A DNA stretch of 64,000 nucleotides, taken from positions 1-64,000 of the forward strand of contig DASXWQ010000091.1 of the NCBI GenBank assembly GCA_036503555.1, read 5' to 3'. The first letter of the stretch is position 1. Each line of letters begins with the position of its first letter. This document shows, one piece after another, positions 24,360 to 34,059 of the stretch. The notes beneath the pieces were generated by a model. It did not search any database, was not told the origin of the DNA, and worked only from the letters and a program-made list of their open reading frames with translations. The stretch comes from Actinocatenispora sp036503555. Lineage in GTDB: Bacteria; Actinomycetota; Actinomycetes; Mycobacteriales; Micromonosporaceae. Made by a program: the position numbers and the translations under genes.

Positions 24360-25772
24360 GTGACGATTCCGACCGCACCGACCGGACTGGCCCGCACCGT
24401 GGGTGAGCTGCGGGCACAAGGACACCACCAGCGCGGCGTTCGGGCCGAGCTGCGCGACAACCTGCTCGCGGCGCTGCGCGCCGGCAGGGACCCCTGGCCC
24501 GGCATCGTCGGGTTCGAGACGACCGTGCTGCCCCAGCTCGAGCGGGCGCTGCTGGCCTGGCACGACGTCGTCCTGCTCGGCGAGCGCGGGCAGGGCAAGA
24601 CGCGGCTGCTGCGCAGCCTGATCGGGCTGCTCGACGAGTGGACGCCGGTGATCGACGGCGCCGAGCTGGGCGAGCACCCCTACGAGCCGATCACCCCGGC
24701 CTCGGTCCGCCGCGCCGCCGAGCTGGGCGACGAGCTGCCCGTGGCGTGGCGGCACCGCTCCGAGCGGTACACGGAGAAGCTGGCGACACCGGACACCAGC
24801 GTGGCCGACCTGGTCGGCGACGTGGACCCGGTGAAGGTGGCGGAGGGTCGCAGCCTCGGCGACCCGGAGACGATCCACTACGGGCTCGTGCCGCGGGCGC
24901 ACCGCGGCATCGTCGCGATCAACGAGCTGCCCGACCTCGCCGAGCGCATCCAGGTCGGCCTGCTCAACGTGATGGAGGAGCGCGACATCCAGGTCCGCGG
25001 ATACACGCTGCGGCTCCCGCTGGACGTGCTGCTCGTCGGCAGCGCCAACCCGGACGACTACACCAACCGGGGCCGGATCATCACGCCGCTGAAGGACCGG
25101 TTCGGTGCGGAGATCCGCACGCACTACCCGCTGGACGTGTCCGCCGAGGTCGCCCTGGTACGGCAGGAGGCCGTGCTCGCCGCCGACGTACCGGACGCGT
25201 TGATCGAGGTGCTGGCGCGGCTGTCCCGGCTGCTCCGGGACTCGGAGGCGATCGACCAGCGTTCCGGCGTGTCGGCCCGGTTCGCGATCGCCGGCGCGGA
25301 GACCGTCGCCGCCGCCGCGCTGCGGCGGGCCGCGCTCACCGGCGACGAACCGCCCGTGGCCCGGCCGGTCGACCTGACCACCGTGCCCGGCGTGTTGCGC
25401 GGAAAGCTGGAGTTCGAGCCGGGCGAGGAGGGCCGCGAGGACGAGATCCTGCACTACCTGCTGCGCCGGGCCGTCGCCGAGACCGGCCGGGCGCGGCTCG
25501 CGGGCCTCGATCTGACGCCGCTGGCCGAGGCCGTCTCCGACGGGCACCAGGTGCTCACCGGCGAGCGGGTGCCGGCCGGCGACGTGCTCGCCGCGCTGCC
25601 CGGCCTGCCGGTGCTCGACGATGTCACGCACCGGCTCGGGCTCGCGGCCGACGCGACCCCGGGGCACCGCGCCGCCGCCGTCGAGCTGGCCCTCGAACAC
25701 CTCTACCTGACCCGCCGGCTGGCCAAGGAACCGGCCGACAGCGACCCCGACACGGTGGTGTACGGGCGATGA
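24360..25772 (+). CDS. AAA+ ATPase, magnesium-chelatase/MoxR type
   Basis: A 470-residue ATPase: Walker A GERGQGKTRLLR near 80-91, a GIVAINELPDL Walker B-type segment, and LLVGSANPDDYTNRGRIITP (sensor 1 and following loop). The ChlI/BchI-like layout and the vWA gene downstream make this a chelatase-like remodelling pair. The substrate is unknown; no cobaltochelatase or bacteriochlorophyll genes lie nearby. The GTG start is supported by the leaderless promoter geometry. Confidence 0.88.
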   Translation: MTIPTAPTGLARTVGELRAQGHHQRGVRAELRDNLLAALRAGRDPWPGIVGFETTVLPQLERALLAWHDVVLLGERGQGKTRLLRSLIGLLDEWTPVIDGAELGEHPYEPITPASVRRAAELGDELPVAWRHRSERYTEKLATPDTSVADLVGDVDPVKVAEGRSLGDPETIHYGLVPRAHRGIVAINELPDLAERIQVGLLNVMEERDIQVRGYTLRLPLDVLLVGSANPDDYTNRGRIITPLKDRFGAEIRTHYPLDVSAEVALVRQEAVLAADVPDALIEVLARLSRLLRDSEAIDQRSGVSARFAIAGAETVAAAALRRAALTGDEPPVARPVDLTTVPGVLRGKLEFEPGEEGREDEILHYLLRRAVAETGRARLAGLDLTPLAEAVSDGHQVLTGERVPAGDVLAALPGLPVLDDVTHRLGLAADATPGHRAAAVELALEHLYLTRRLAKEPADSDPDTVVYGR

Positions 25773-25806
25773 CCGGCAGCGGCGTGCGATCCGCGGTGGG
25801 GGCGAG

Positions 25807-27765
25807 ATGACGAGCGACCCGTCCTTCCGGTACGAGCGGTGGCGCGGCGGGCCCGACCCGCTCGCCCCGCCGTACGATCCGCGGGCGGCGCTGGACGCGA
25901 TCGGCGACGACGTGCTGTCCGGCGCGTCTCCCCGGCAGGCGCTGCGGGAGCTGCTGCGCCGCGGTCTCGGCGACCGGCCCGGGCTGGACGAGCTGTCCCG
26001 CCGGGTGCACGAGCGGAGCCGCGAGCTGCGAGCGCGGTACCGGCTGGACGGCACCCTGGAACGGGTGCGGGAGCTGCTCGCCCGGGCCCTGGAGGCGGAG
26101 CGTTCGGCGCTCGCGGCGGAGTCGTCGGACGACGCGCGGTTCCGGGAGATGCAGCTCGACGCGCTGCCACCGGACCCCGCCGGCGCGGTGCGCGAGCTGG
26201 CCGCATACCCGTGGCGCAGCGCCGAGGGGGCCGAGGCGTACCGGGAGATCCAGGAGCTGCTCGGCCGGGAGCTGCTGGACCAGCGGTTCGCCGGGATGCG
26301 GGACGCGATGCGGCAGGTGACGCCGGCCGACGTGGAGCGGGTCTGGCAGATGCTCGCCGACCTGAACGACCTGCTCGCCGCCCACGCGGCGAGCGCGCCG
26401 GACCTGGCCGCCCGGTTCGACGAGTTCATGCGCCGGCACGGCGACTTCTTCCCGGAGAAGCCGCGCAACGTCGACGAGCTGATCGACGCGCTGGCCCAGC
26501 GGTCCGCCGAGGCGTCCCGGCTGATGAACTCGCTGTCCCCCGAGCAGCAGGCGGAGCTGGCCGAGCTGTCCCAGCAGGCGTTCGGCGATCCGCGGATCGG
26601 CTCGGCGCTGGACGAGCTGGACACCCGGCTGCGTGGCCTGCGGCCCGGGTTCGACTGGGGCGGCGGCGAGTCGTTCGACGGCGACCAGCCGCTCGGCCTC
26701 GGCGACGCGTCCCGCGCGATGGGCGAGCTGGCCGACCTGGACGCGCTCGCCGAGCAGCTCGCGCAGTCGTACCCGGGGGCGCGGATGGAGGACATCGACC
26801 TGGCGGCGCTGGAGCGTTCGCTCGGCCCGCGGTCGGTGACCGACGCGCGCCGGCTGGCCGAGCTGGACCGGGCGCTGCGCGCCGATGGGCTGTTCGAGCG
26901 GGCGCCGGACGGCACGCTTCGGCTCTCGCCGCGGGCGTTGCGCCGGCTGGGCGAGACCGCGCTGCGGGACGTGACCACCCAGCTGTCCGCGCGTACCGGG
27001 CAGCGCGAGACGCGGCGCGCGGGCGCGGCGGGCGAGCCGTCCGGGTCGAGCCGCCCGTGGGAGTTCGGCGACACCGAGCCGTGGGACGTCCCGCGTACCG
27101 TGACGAACGCGATCCTGCGCCGGGCCGGCGGTTCCGGCGGGCCGGCGCTGATCCTCGACGACGTCGAGGTCGCGGAGACCGAGGCGCGCACCCGCGCCGC
27201 GGTGGCGCTCTGCGTCGACACCTCGTGGTCGATGGTGGCGGAGGGCCGCTGGGTGCCGATGAAGCGCACCGCGCTGGCCCTGCACCAGCTGGTCCGCACC
27301 CGGTTCCGCACCGACGCGCTGGAGCTGATCACGTTCGGCCGGCTGGCGCAGACCGTGACCGCGGACGAGCTGGTCGGCCTCGACGGGGCGTACGAGCAGG
27401 GCACGAACCTGCACCACGCGCTGCTGCTCGCCGGCCGGCACCTGCGCCGCCACCCGGACGCGCAGCCGGTGCTGCTGGTGGTCACCGACGGTGAGCCGAC
27501 CGCGCGGCTCACCCCGGACGGCGAGGGCGTGTTCGACTACCCGCCGGACCCGGAGACGCTGCGGGTGACGATGGCCGAGCTCGACCACCTGGCCCGGCTC
27601 GGCGCGGCGCTGACCGTGTTCATGCTGGGCGAGGACCCGCGGCTGCGGGACTTCGTAGACCTCGTCGCCCGGCGTACCGCGGGGCGCGTGGTCATGCCCG
27701 ACCCGGACGGGCTCGGCGCCGCCGTCGTCACCGACTACCTGGCCTCGCGCCGGCGGCGTGGCTGA
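25807..27765 (+). CDS. vWA-domain protein, partner of the AAA+ ATPase
   Basis: A 652-residue protein. Most of it is helical and charged (residues ~20-430); the C-terminal ~190 residues are a vWA domain with MIDAS motif DTSWSM (ALCVDTSWSMVAEGRW), EQGTNLHHAL (MIDAS threonine loop) and VVTDGEPTARL. It lies 34 bases after the ATPase gene. The GGGGGCGAG site supports ATG 25807. The next gene starts inside its end (8-base overlap). Confidence 0.88.
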   Translation: MTSDPSFRYERWRGGPDPLAPPYDPRAALDAIGDDVLSGASPRQALRELLRRGLGDRPGLDELSRRVHERSRELRARYRLDGTLERVRELLARALEAERSALAAESSDDARFREMQLDALPPDPAGAVRELAAYPWRSAEGAEAYREIQELLGRELLDQRFAGMRDAMRQVTPADVERVWQMLADLNDLLAAHAASAPDLAARFDEFMRRHGDFFPEKPRNVDELIDALAQRSAEASRLMNSLSPEQQAELAELSQQAFGDPRIGSALDELDTRLRGLRPGFDWGGGESFDGDQPLGLGDASRAMGELADLDALAEQLAQSYPGARMEDIDLAALERSLGPRSVTDARRLAELDRALRADGLFERAPDGTLRLSPRALRRLGETALRDVTTQLSARTGQRETRRAGAAGEPSGSSRPWEFGDTEPWDVPRTVTNAILRRAGGSGGPALILDDVEVAETEARTRAAVALCVDTSWSMVAEGRWVPMKRTALALHQLVRTRFRTDALELITFGRLAQTVTADELVGLDGAYEQGTNLHHALLLAGRHLRRHPDAQPVLLVVTDGEPTARLTPDGEGVFDYPPDPETLRVTMAELDHLARLGAALTVFMLGEDPRLRDFVDLVARRTAGRVVMPDPDGLGAAVVTDYLASRRRRG

Positions 27766-28318
27766 GGCGCCGTCCCGCCCGGTCTGGATGGCGGTGACGG
27801 TGCTGTGGGGTGCGGTGCAGGTGCTGGTGGTCGCCGGCGCGATGTTCGGCGGGGCGGTCGCGGGCACCGGCGTGACGTGGGAGCTGCTGCCGGCGCTCAC
27901 CGGCGTACGGCCCGGTGTCGCCGGGCTGCCCATCGGCGCGCTCGCCGGGCTGGTCGTGGGCTTCGTGGTGACGCACCACGCCCGCGGCTGGCTGCGCACC
28001 GCGCGGCTGCGCCGCCTGCGCCGCACCGGTACGTGTGCCGACGCGCGGGTGGTCCGGCTCGACCGGCGGCACCGGGTCGGTCCCCACGGCGGTTCGAGCA
28101 CCACCTACACGATGCTGCTGCGGTGGACGGATCCGGGCGGCACACACGAGTGCGCCCGACGCTTCCGGTTCATCGGCGCGTTCCGCACCGGCGACACGGG
28201 CTTCGCGATGCGGTACGCGATCGGCCGGACCGTGCCCGTCGCGTACCGGCCGGGGCGACCGGCGCGCGCCGTCGTCGACATCCCGTACGCGCCGATGCTC
28301 GCCGACCTGCTGCCTTGA
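27758..28318 (+). CDS. DUF3592-like membrane protein
   Basis: A 186-residue protein with two N-terminal helices (about residues 8-35 and 50-75) and a soluble C-terminal beta domain (GTCADARVVRLDRRHRVG, TMLLRWTDPGG, TVPVAYRPGRPARAVVD) typical of DUF3592-like proteins, whose function is unknown. The GTG start overlaps the vWA stop by 8 bases, so it belongs to that operon and may anchor the ATPase-vWA pair to the membrane (inference). Confidence 0.7.
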   Translation: MAEAPSRPVWMAVTVLWGAVQVLVVAGAMFGGAVAGTGVTWELLPALTGVRPGVAGLPIGALAGLVVGFVVTHHARGWLRTARLRRLRRTGTCADARVVRLDRRHRVGPHGGSSTTYTMLLRWTDPGGTHECARRFRFIGAFRTGDTGFAMRYAIGRTVPVAYRPGRPARAVVDIPYAPMLADLLP

Positions 28319-28322
28319 GCCG

Positions 28323-28703
28323 TCAGGCCGGTTCGATGCGGTCCCACCGGTTGCCGTACGGGTCGGTGAAGACCGCGACGGTGCCGTACGACTCGTGTCG
28401 CGGCGGTTCGGCGAACCGTACGCCGGCCGCCCGCATCCGGTGGTCGGCCGCGAAGTCGGTGCTGTGCAGGAAGAAGCCGACCCGACCACCGGTGTGGTCG
28501 CCGATCCGCGACCGCTGGTCGGGCGTCGCGCCGCGCGCCAGCAGCAGCCCGGTGCCGCCGCCCGCCGGGCCTACCACGACCCACCGCTTCCCGCCGCCCA
28601 TGTCGACGTCCTCGCGCAGCGTCAACCCGAGCGCCGCGGTGTACCACCGGATCGCCTCGTCGTAGTCGGCGACGACAACCGTCACCAACCCCAGCTCCAC
28701 CAT
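28323..28703 (-). CDS. VOC-superfamily (glyoxalase/bleomycin-resistance-like) protein
   Basis: A 126-residue protein: LVTVVVADYDEAIRWYTAAL, GGGTGLLLARG, GRVGFFLHSTDF and VFTDPYGNRWDRIEPA follow the VOC repeat pattern. Likely metal ligands sit in the first strand and before RWDRIE, but the substrate is not evident. The ATG at 28703 is the only good start. Confidence 0.85.
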   Translation of the reverse strand: MVELGLVTVVVADYDEAIRWYTAALGLTLREDVDMGGGKRWVVVGPAGGGTGLLLARGATPDQRSRIGDHTGGRVGFFLHSTDFAADHRMRAAGVRFAEPPRHESYGTVAVFTDPYGNRWDRIEPA

Positions 28704-28858
28704 CCGCCGATCATCCCGCGGAGGCTCGGACGAGCCGCAACGGCCCGCCGCGCGGCGCGACGAGGTGGCACTGGCGGCCGGAGGCAGCGGCGCGGCGGGA
28801 ACACGGCGCCGGCCGTCGGGGGCGGCGGCGCGGTGCGAGGAGGCAGCGGCCACCCGAG

Positions 28859-29242
28859 TCAGCGACGCGGCGGGAACAGGCGGCGCAGCAGGCCGGGTCG
28901 CTGTGCGCCCGGGGTGGGGCCGGTGGCGACCGGGTGGCCGGCGGCCCGCCACGCCTTCGTACCGCCGCGCACGGACAACGCGGTGCGTCCCTGCCGGGCC
29001 AGCAGCTGCGCCGCCCGGTACGACCGCCCGCCGCTGGTGCAGACGGTGATCACCTGCCCGGCGGGCAGCCCGCGCGCCGCGGTCGGCAGCACCGCCAGCG
29101 GTACGTTCAGCGCGCCGGCGACGTGGCCCGTCGCGTACTCCTCCGGGGTGCGGACGTCGATCACGAGGTCGCCGGCGGCCCACGCCGCCGCGGCCACCGC
29201 GACGTCGATCTCCTCGGCACTCCCCCGTGGCACGTCCGTCAC
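28859..29242 (-). CDS. Rhodanese-domain sulfurtransferase
   Basis: A 127-residue single-domain rhodanese. The active-site loop CTSGGRS is preceded by GQVITV; DVRTPEEYATGHVAGALNVP and GGTKAWRAAGHPV are the other family markers. Such proteins move sulfane sulfur to thiols or cyanide. GTG 29242 lies 7 bases after a TAGCGT element, so the mRNA is probably leaderless. Confidence 0.9.
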   Translation of the reverse strand: MTDVPRGSAEEIDVAVAAAAWAAGDLVIDVRTPEEYATGHVAGALNVPLAVLPTAARGLPAGQVITVCTSGGRSYRAAQLLARQGRTALSVRGGTKAWRAAGHPVATGPTPGAQRPGLLRRLFPPRR

Positions 29243-29249
29243 CACCCCG

Positions 29250-29255
29250 ACGCTA
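29250..29255 (-). promoter_or_regulatory. -10 element (TAGCGT), leaderless rhodanese mRNA
   Basis: TAGCGT on the minus strand, then 7 bases, then the GTG start of the rhodanese gene; same geometry as at 24347. Confidence 0.6.
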
Positions 29256-29338
29256 CCGCCGCAACCAGGCGGCGGGTCGTACGCCGGCGCAGCGCGGTAC
29301 GGACACGGTGTCCGCACGGAAACTCCACATCGCGCGGG

Positions 29339-29344
29339 CATACT
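29339..29344 (+). promoter_or_regulatory. -10 element (CATACT)
   Basis: CATACT, 7 bases before ATG 29352; probable leaderless promoter, with a C in place of the first T. Confidence 0.45.
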
Positions 29345-29351
29345 GCCGGTC

Positions 29352-29873
29352 ATGACGACGGTGGCCCGGGTGCGCCGGGTACGGATGTGGCTGGTGCTGT
29401 TCGTGCTCGGGCTGGTGGTCAGCGGCCTGACGGCGTTCCCGTTGGTGTCGGAGTCGCGGTGGCTCGTCGAGGTGCTGCACGCGCTCGACGTCGGACGCGT
29501 GCTCCCGGCGCCGGTCGGGTTCCTGGAGGACGTGGCGGACGGGCTGGCGGACGCCGGCCACCGGTACCCGTACCTGGCGTACGGGACGGACTGGCTGGCG
29601 TTCGCGCACCTGATGATCGCGGTGGCGTTCTGGGGGCCGATCTCGGCTCCGGTCCGCAACGAGTGGGTGGTGCGGTTCGGCATGATCGCCTGCGTCGCGG
29701 TGGTGCCGCTGGCGCTGATCGCCGGCCCGATCCGCGACATCCCGCTCTACTGGCGGGCCGTCGACTGCTCGTTCGGCGTGGTCGGGATCGTGCCGCTGCT
29801 GCTGGCGTACCGGCACATCCGGGTGCTCGCCGCGGCCGGGCGGACGCCGGACGCGGCGCCCACCACGGCCTGA
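29352..29873 (+). CDS. Unknown four-helix membrane protein
   Basis: A 173-residue protein with four hydrophobic segments (residues ~10-30, 70-95, 100-122, 130-150) and a periplasmic-type loop RWLVEVLHALDVGRVLPAPV after the first. I do not recognise the family. Its 3' end is partly duplicated just after the stop codon. No neighbour gives a hint of function. Confidence 0.75.
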   Translation: MTTVARVRRVRMWLVLFVLGLVVSGLTAFPLVSESRWLVEVLHALDVGRVLPAPVGFLEDVADGLADAGHRYPYLAYGTDWLAFAHLMIAVAFWGPISAPVRNEWVVRFGMIACVAVVPLALIAGPIRDIPLYWRAVDCSFGVVGIVPLLLAYRHIRVLAAAGRTPDAAPTTA

Positions 29874-29907
29874 CGGGCGGACGCCGGGTGCGGCGCCCAC
29901 CGCGGCC
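29838..29907 (+). repeat. 37-bp direct duplication of a gene 3' end
   Basis: A 33-bp segment at 29838-29870, the last codons of the membrane-protein gene, recurs at 29875-29907 just past the stop with three mismatches. Confidence 0.75.
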
Positions 29908-29929
29908 CGGCAGGCGGGCGCCGCGCACG

Positions 29930-32761
29930 TCAGCGGTGCGACTGGTACTGGACGACCTGCTGGAACGTGGGCCGGTTCTGCCAGCCGATGGTCGGGTCGG
30001 TGATGCCGCCCAGCGGGTGCTGGATGATCGAGTCGGCGCACCACTGGTCACCGGCCGAGCAGTCCGCGTCGCCCGGGTACACCTGGTCGGCGGGTGTGGC
30101 TGCGGCCTGCCGGAGGCTGTCCAGCAGCGCGGTGCGGCAGGCACCCAGGTCCCCGTCCCCGCAGTACGCCCGGCCGAGTGGCCCGCTCACCGGCTCGCCG
30201 AGGACGGTACGCAGGTCCTTGGAGCTGTAGCTCCACCAGCCGAACTGGAACGAGGATCCCTTGTGTGACTGGGTCTCGTTGACGCTGCCGCCGGCCGCGG
30301 TGTCGCCGTTCTGGCCGCCGGACGGGGATTCGTTGATCTGCAACGCGTTCGCCTGCGCCTGGTAGAGGTCGTCACCCATGCCGGGCGCGAACTCCGCCTT
30401 GACGAGCAGCGGCCACCAGGCGTCGAGTACCCGGATCGTGTCGGCGTCCACATAGGACTTGTCGCCGGCCTTCGCGGCGACGCGGTGGGATCCGGCCGCC
30501 TGCCAGGACTTCAGCGCGTCGACGACCTTCGCCAGGTCCGGGTCGGTGACCGGTGCGGAGCCGATCACCGCCAGCGCCAACGGAAGGACGTCCTCGCCGC
30601 GCAGGTCGGCGTCGGCCGCGTCGGCCATCGCCTTCGTCAGGTCGGACCGGGTCACGGGCTGTCCACTGTGGACGAGCGCGCGTACCCGGGCGTCGAGCAG
30701 GTTGACCCGGTGCACCGGCCCGTCGCCGGGGCCGGCCGCGCCGTAGTCGAGCGCCTGCTTGTTGTTCCAGCTCACGTAGTAGTCCTGGTTCACCGACTGG
30801 GGGTGTGCGGCGAACGGCGCGTATGTGGCCGCGTTGTCGTCGGGGTTCCAGCCCTGCCACTCGTACCGCTGGTCCGCCTTGACCGGCAGGTCGAAGTCGA
30901 CGTCGGCGGGGCGTACCGGGTTGTCGCCGGAGTTGAAGTAGGCGGTGTCCGTCGAGTCCACGTAGAACCAGTTGAACGTGTAGTTCACGTCGGCGGCGGC
31001 GTGCTGGAAGTCGGTCGCGGAGTGGATCACGTCGGGGTCGTTGAACTCCTGGAACCCGACGATCGAGTCGACCTCGCGCAGGTAGCTGGACCGCAGGCTG
31101 GTGAACACGACGGGCCTGCCGGCCACGGTCCCCCGCGACTGCACCAGCCCGTACTTCGTCCGGTACATCACCAGCTTGTACGAGCCGGCCGCGGTCTGGT
31201 CCGCGAGCGTCGGCCGCCACGCGTCGTCGCGTTCCAGCTTCTGCATCGGCAGGCACGACCCGTGGTACTGGTAGGACAGCGAGTCCTTGGTGGGCGTGGA
31301 GCCGTCCGCGTTGCACACCGGCACGGCGTACGTGTCGGTGATGTCCTGGCTGGCGGACGTGGCGCTCCACGAGTAGTCGGCGCCGCGGCCGAGCTGGACG
31401 TAGAAGCTCAGTCCGGCGAACGCGGCGCCGCGCGCGCTGATTCCGGGCCCCTGCAACTCCTCCAGCATCAGCAGCTGCGGCGCGTAGTACCCGGTCTGCG
31501 GGCCGAACACGGCGACCGGGTGGCCGCCGGCCGCGTGCGCGGCGGACACGACGAGCGCGTTGGACATGCCGCGCTTCGGGCTGCCGAGCAGGTCCGCCGG
31601 CAGTACGCCCTGGTTGAACATGCCCGCGGCGGCACCGAGCCTGCCGGGCACACGCTTCGTCGCGACGGCCTTCGCCGAGCCGGCCGAGCCGGTCGGGTCG
31701 ACCACGATCGGTTGCTGGACAACGGATCCCGGGTCGGGCATGGCCACGCTGGGCGCGTCCGCGCCGGCCCCGCCGTACGGGAAGGAGTGTCCGTCGTGGA
31801 CGGTGAGGACGGCCTCGGGGTCGTTCTGCTCGCGGAACGCCTGCCAGGCCCGGTCGCCGTCGGCGACGCCGTACCGCGCGTCGAAGGACTGCTTGACCAG
31901 CGCGTTGGTCACCTCGCCGCCGCCGCCGGCGCCGAACAGCGCGCCGATCACCGACGCGATCGCGACGAGGTCGGTGGGCCGGAAGTGGTCGATCCCGCCG
32001 GCGTTCGTGATCGGGTCGACGTGCCCGGTCAGGTCGTACTCCCCGGGGAACGTGCGCGACGAGTACGCCCGGTCGATGTACGCGTTCACACCGTCCACAT
32101 AGGACAGCACGTCGGCGTACGCCCGGGCGCCGCGGCTGCCGGACGCCGCCACCCGGTCGATCTGGTCCTGGAGGTCCTGCTCGGAGTACGGCGCCTGCCG
32201 CCAGAACTGTTGTTCCAGCGCCCGGTTCGCGGGTGCGCCACCGGCGAACGATGTCAGCTCCCCGCGCCCGACGTGCCGGAACAGGTCCATCAGCCACAGC
32301 CGGTCCTGCGCTGCCGCGTACCCGGCGCCGTATTCGGTGCCGGCGCGCGTCGTGCCGTACACGTGCGGGATGCCGGTCGCCCTGTCCCGCACGATCGTCA
32401 CGTCGTCGCGCGGCTTGATGCTGCTCGCCACCTGGTCCGCCGGTACGCCGAACGACGAGTCGTTGAAGTACCGCCCGATGGTGTCGTCGGTCAGGTGCTG
32501 GTAGTCGGTGACCAGGTCGGCGTACTTGTCGAGCTGGTCGGCGGTGTGCGCGGGCCGGGTGCCGAGCGTGCGGTTGGCCAGGATGTCGGCGAGCGTGGCG
32601 TTGCCGTTCTCGCCGGGTGGCAGCACGTCGTTGCAGTGCCCCTGGCAGTAGTCGGTCACCGCGCGCGGTACGCCCGCGGAGCCACTCGCCGGGCCGGCGG
32701 TCAGCAGGGCGGCCACGCAGCCGAGCGCCGCGAGGAGGATTCCGGTACGGCCACGAGACAT
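29930..32761 (-). CDS. Secreted penicillin acylase-family (Ntn-hydrolase) protein
   Basis: A 943-residue protein with a signal peptide (MSRGRTGILLAALGCVAALL ending near ASG). The family's alpha chain is seen in VTIVRDRATGIPHVYGTTRA and YGAGYAAAQDRLWLMDLFRH. The likely autoprocessing site is in PKRGMSNALVVSAAHAAGG, where Ser would become the N-terminal nucleophile of the beta chain. Family members cleave amides such as penicillins, acyl-homoserine lactones or lipopeptides. The substrate is unknown. Paired cysteines near both ends fit export. It is transcribed alone. Confidence 0.9.
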   Translation of the reverse strand: MSRGRTGILLAALGCVAALLTAGPASGSAGVPRAVTDYCQGHCNDVLPPGENGNATLADILANRTLGTRPAHTADQLDKYADLVTDYQHLTDDTIGRYFNDSSFGVPADQVASSIKPRDDVTIVRDRATGIPHVYGTTRAGTEYGAGYAAAQDRLWLMDLFRHVGRGELTSFAGGAPANRALEQQFWRQAPYSEQDLQDQIDRVAASGSRGARAYADVLSYVDGVNAYIDRAYSSRTFPGEYDLTGHVDPITNAGGIDHFRPTDLVAIASVIGALFGAGGGGEVTNALVKQSFDARYGVADGDRAWQAFREQNDPEAVLTVHDGHSFPYGGAGADAPSVAMPDPGSVVQQPIVVDPTGSAGSAKAVATKRVPGRLGAAAGMFNQGVLPADLLGSPKRGMSNALVVSAAHAAGGHPVAVFGPQTGYYAPQLLMLEELQGPGISARGAAFAGLSFYVQLGRGADYSWSATSASQDITDTYAVPVCNADGSTPTKDSLSYQYHGSCLPMQKLERDDAWRPTLADQTAAGSYKLVMYRTKYGLVQSRGTVAGRPVVFTSLRSSYLREVDSIVGFQEFNDPDVIHSATDFQHAAADVNYTFNWFYVDSTDTAYFNSGDNPVRPADVDFDLPVKADQRYEWQGWNPDDNAATYAPFAAHPQSVNQDYYVSWNNKQALDYGAAGPGDGPVHRVNLLDARVRALVHSGQPVTRSDLTKAMADAADADLRGEDVLPLALAVIGSAPVTDPDLAKVVDALKSWQAAGSHRVAAKAGDKSYVDADTIRVLDAWWPLLVKAEFAPGMGDDLYQAQANALQINESPSGGQNGDTAAGGSVNETQSHKGSSFQFGWWSYSSKDLRTVLGEPVSGPLGRAYCGDGDLGACRTALLDSLRQAAATPADQVYPGDADCSAGDQWCADSIIQHPLGGITDPTIGWQNRPTFQQVVQYQSHR

Positions 32762-32911
32762 GCGCGATCCCCTCGGTGGGCTGCCGCCCACTCGGGGCGG
32801 CAGGTCGCGAAATTTTCTCGGATCCGATGATCGCGCTCCGGCACGAACCAGACAAGTCCCCGATACCCGAATTCCCCCGCGGTCCGCCCGGCGTGCCCGT
32901 CGGGAGGGCCG

Positions 32912-33691
32912 TCAGACGTCGTCGACCAGGTCCGCGATCGAGTCGACCACCCGCGACGGCCGGTACGGGAACCGCTCGATCTCGTCCTTCCGCGTGATGC
33001 CGGTCAGCACCAGGACCGTCTCCAACCCGGCCTCGATGCCGCACAGCACGTCGGTGTCCATCCGGTCGCCGATCATGATCGTGGTCTCCGAGTGCGCCTG
33101 CACGGTGTTCAGCGCGGACCGCATCATCATCGGGTTCGGCTTGCCCACGAAGTACGGCTCCACACCGGTCGCCTTGGAGATGAGCGCGGCGACCGAGCCG
33201 GTGGCCGGCAGCACGCCCTCGTTCGACGGGCCCGTCGGGTCCGGGTTCGTGGCGATGAACCGGGCGCCGTCGGCCACCAGCCGGATCGCCTTCGTGATCG
33301 CCTCGAAGCTGTACGTCCGCGTCTCCCCGAGCACCACGTAGTCCGGATCGTGGTCGCTCAGCACGTACCCCACCTGGTAGAGCGCGGTGGTCATGCCGGC
33401 CTCACCGATCACGTACGCGCTGCCGCCGGGGCGCTGGCCGTCCAGGAACTGCGCGGTCGCCAGCGCGGAGGTGAAGATCGCCTCCTCGGGCACGGCGATG
33501 CCCATCCGCTCCAGCCGGGCCTGCAGATCGCGCGGGGTCTGCATCGAGTTGTTGGTCAGCACCAGGTACGGCTTGCCCGACTCGCGCAGCCGCGCGACGA
33601 ACTCGATCGCGCCCGGCACCGGCGAGCCCTCGTGGATCAGTACCCCGTCCATGTCGGTGAGCCAGCACTCCGGCGGCCTGCGCGTCGTCAT
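32912..33691 (-). CDS. HAD-IIA (NagD-like) sugar phosphatase
   Basis: A 259-residue protein: DMDGVLIHEG (HAD motif I), LVLTNNSMQTPRDL (motif II with cap insertion), KPNPMMM (motif III Lys) and MIGDRMDTDV (motif IV). This matches NagD/class IIA phosphatases acting on nucleotide or sugar monophosphates. ATG 33691 follows a GGGGGC site. Confidence 0.9.
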   Translation of the reverse strand: MTTRRPPECWLTDMDGVLIHEGSPVPGAIEFVARLRESGKPYLVLTNNSMQTPRDLQARLERMGIAVPEEAIFTSALATAQFLDGQRPGGSAYVIGEAGMTTALYQVGYVLSDHDPDYVVLGETRTYSFEAITKAIRLVADGARFIATNPDPTGPSNEGVLPATGSVAALISKATGVEPYFVGKPNPMMMRSALNTVQAHSETTIMIGDRMDTDVLCGIEAGLETVLVLTGITRKDEIERFPYRPSRVVDSIADLVDDV

Positions 33692-33831
33692 GCCCCCATG
33701 CTCCCGCATCGAGCCCGGCCCGCGCGGGCCGGACGGCGGACACGCCCGGGCACCGCCCGTACGGCGGGGCGGGCCGGCGGGTGTGCGAGCATGACCGCGG
33801 CATCCGGCCGCAGAGCAGGGAGGACCCCCGA

Positions 33832-34047
33832 GTGAGCGTGACGACCGACCTGGAGCTGATCCAGAAGATGTGGTTCGGCAACCCCGAGGAGGCCCTGGAG
33901 GCGGTGCAGGCCGCGGCCACCCTCGGCTTCGGCGTCGCCCTGCACAACGAGTCGGCCGCCGACGAGGAGGACCCGACCCTGGTCACCGAGCAGTGGATCG
34001 TCGAGATCTACCCCGAGGTGCCCGTCGCGCCCCCCGAGCCGGCCTGA
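33832..34047 (+). CDS. Small conserved-looking hypothetical protein
   Basis: A 71-residue acidic protein from GTG 33832, preceded by GGAGG. It is well structured (LELIQKMWFGNPEEALEAVQ, AAATLGFGVALHNESAADEE, QWIVEIYPEVPVAP), so it looks like a real gene, but I do not recognise it. A strong hairpin follows. Confidence 0.7.
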   Translation: MSVTTDLELIQKMWFGNPEEALEAVQAAATLGFGVALHNESAADEEDPTLVTEQWIVEIYPEVPVAPPEPA

Positions 34048-34059
34048 CCTCCGCCTGAC

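Noticed and set aside
22920..27512. Very long minus-strand open frame (1530 codons)
   Set aside because: It lies antisense to PAP2, AAA+ and vWA genes that have clear domain motifs; its own translation is Ser/Arg-rich with no domains. GC-rich third positions produce such shadows.
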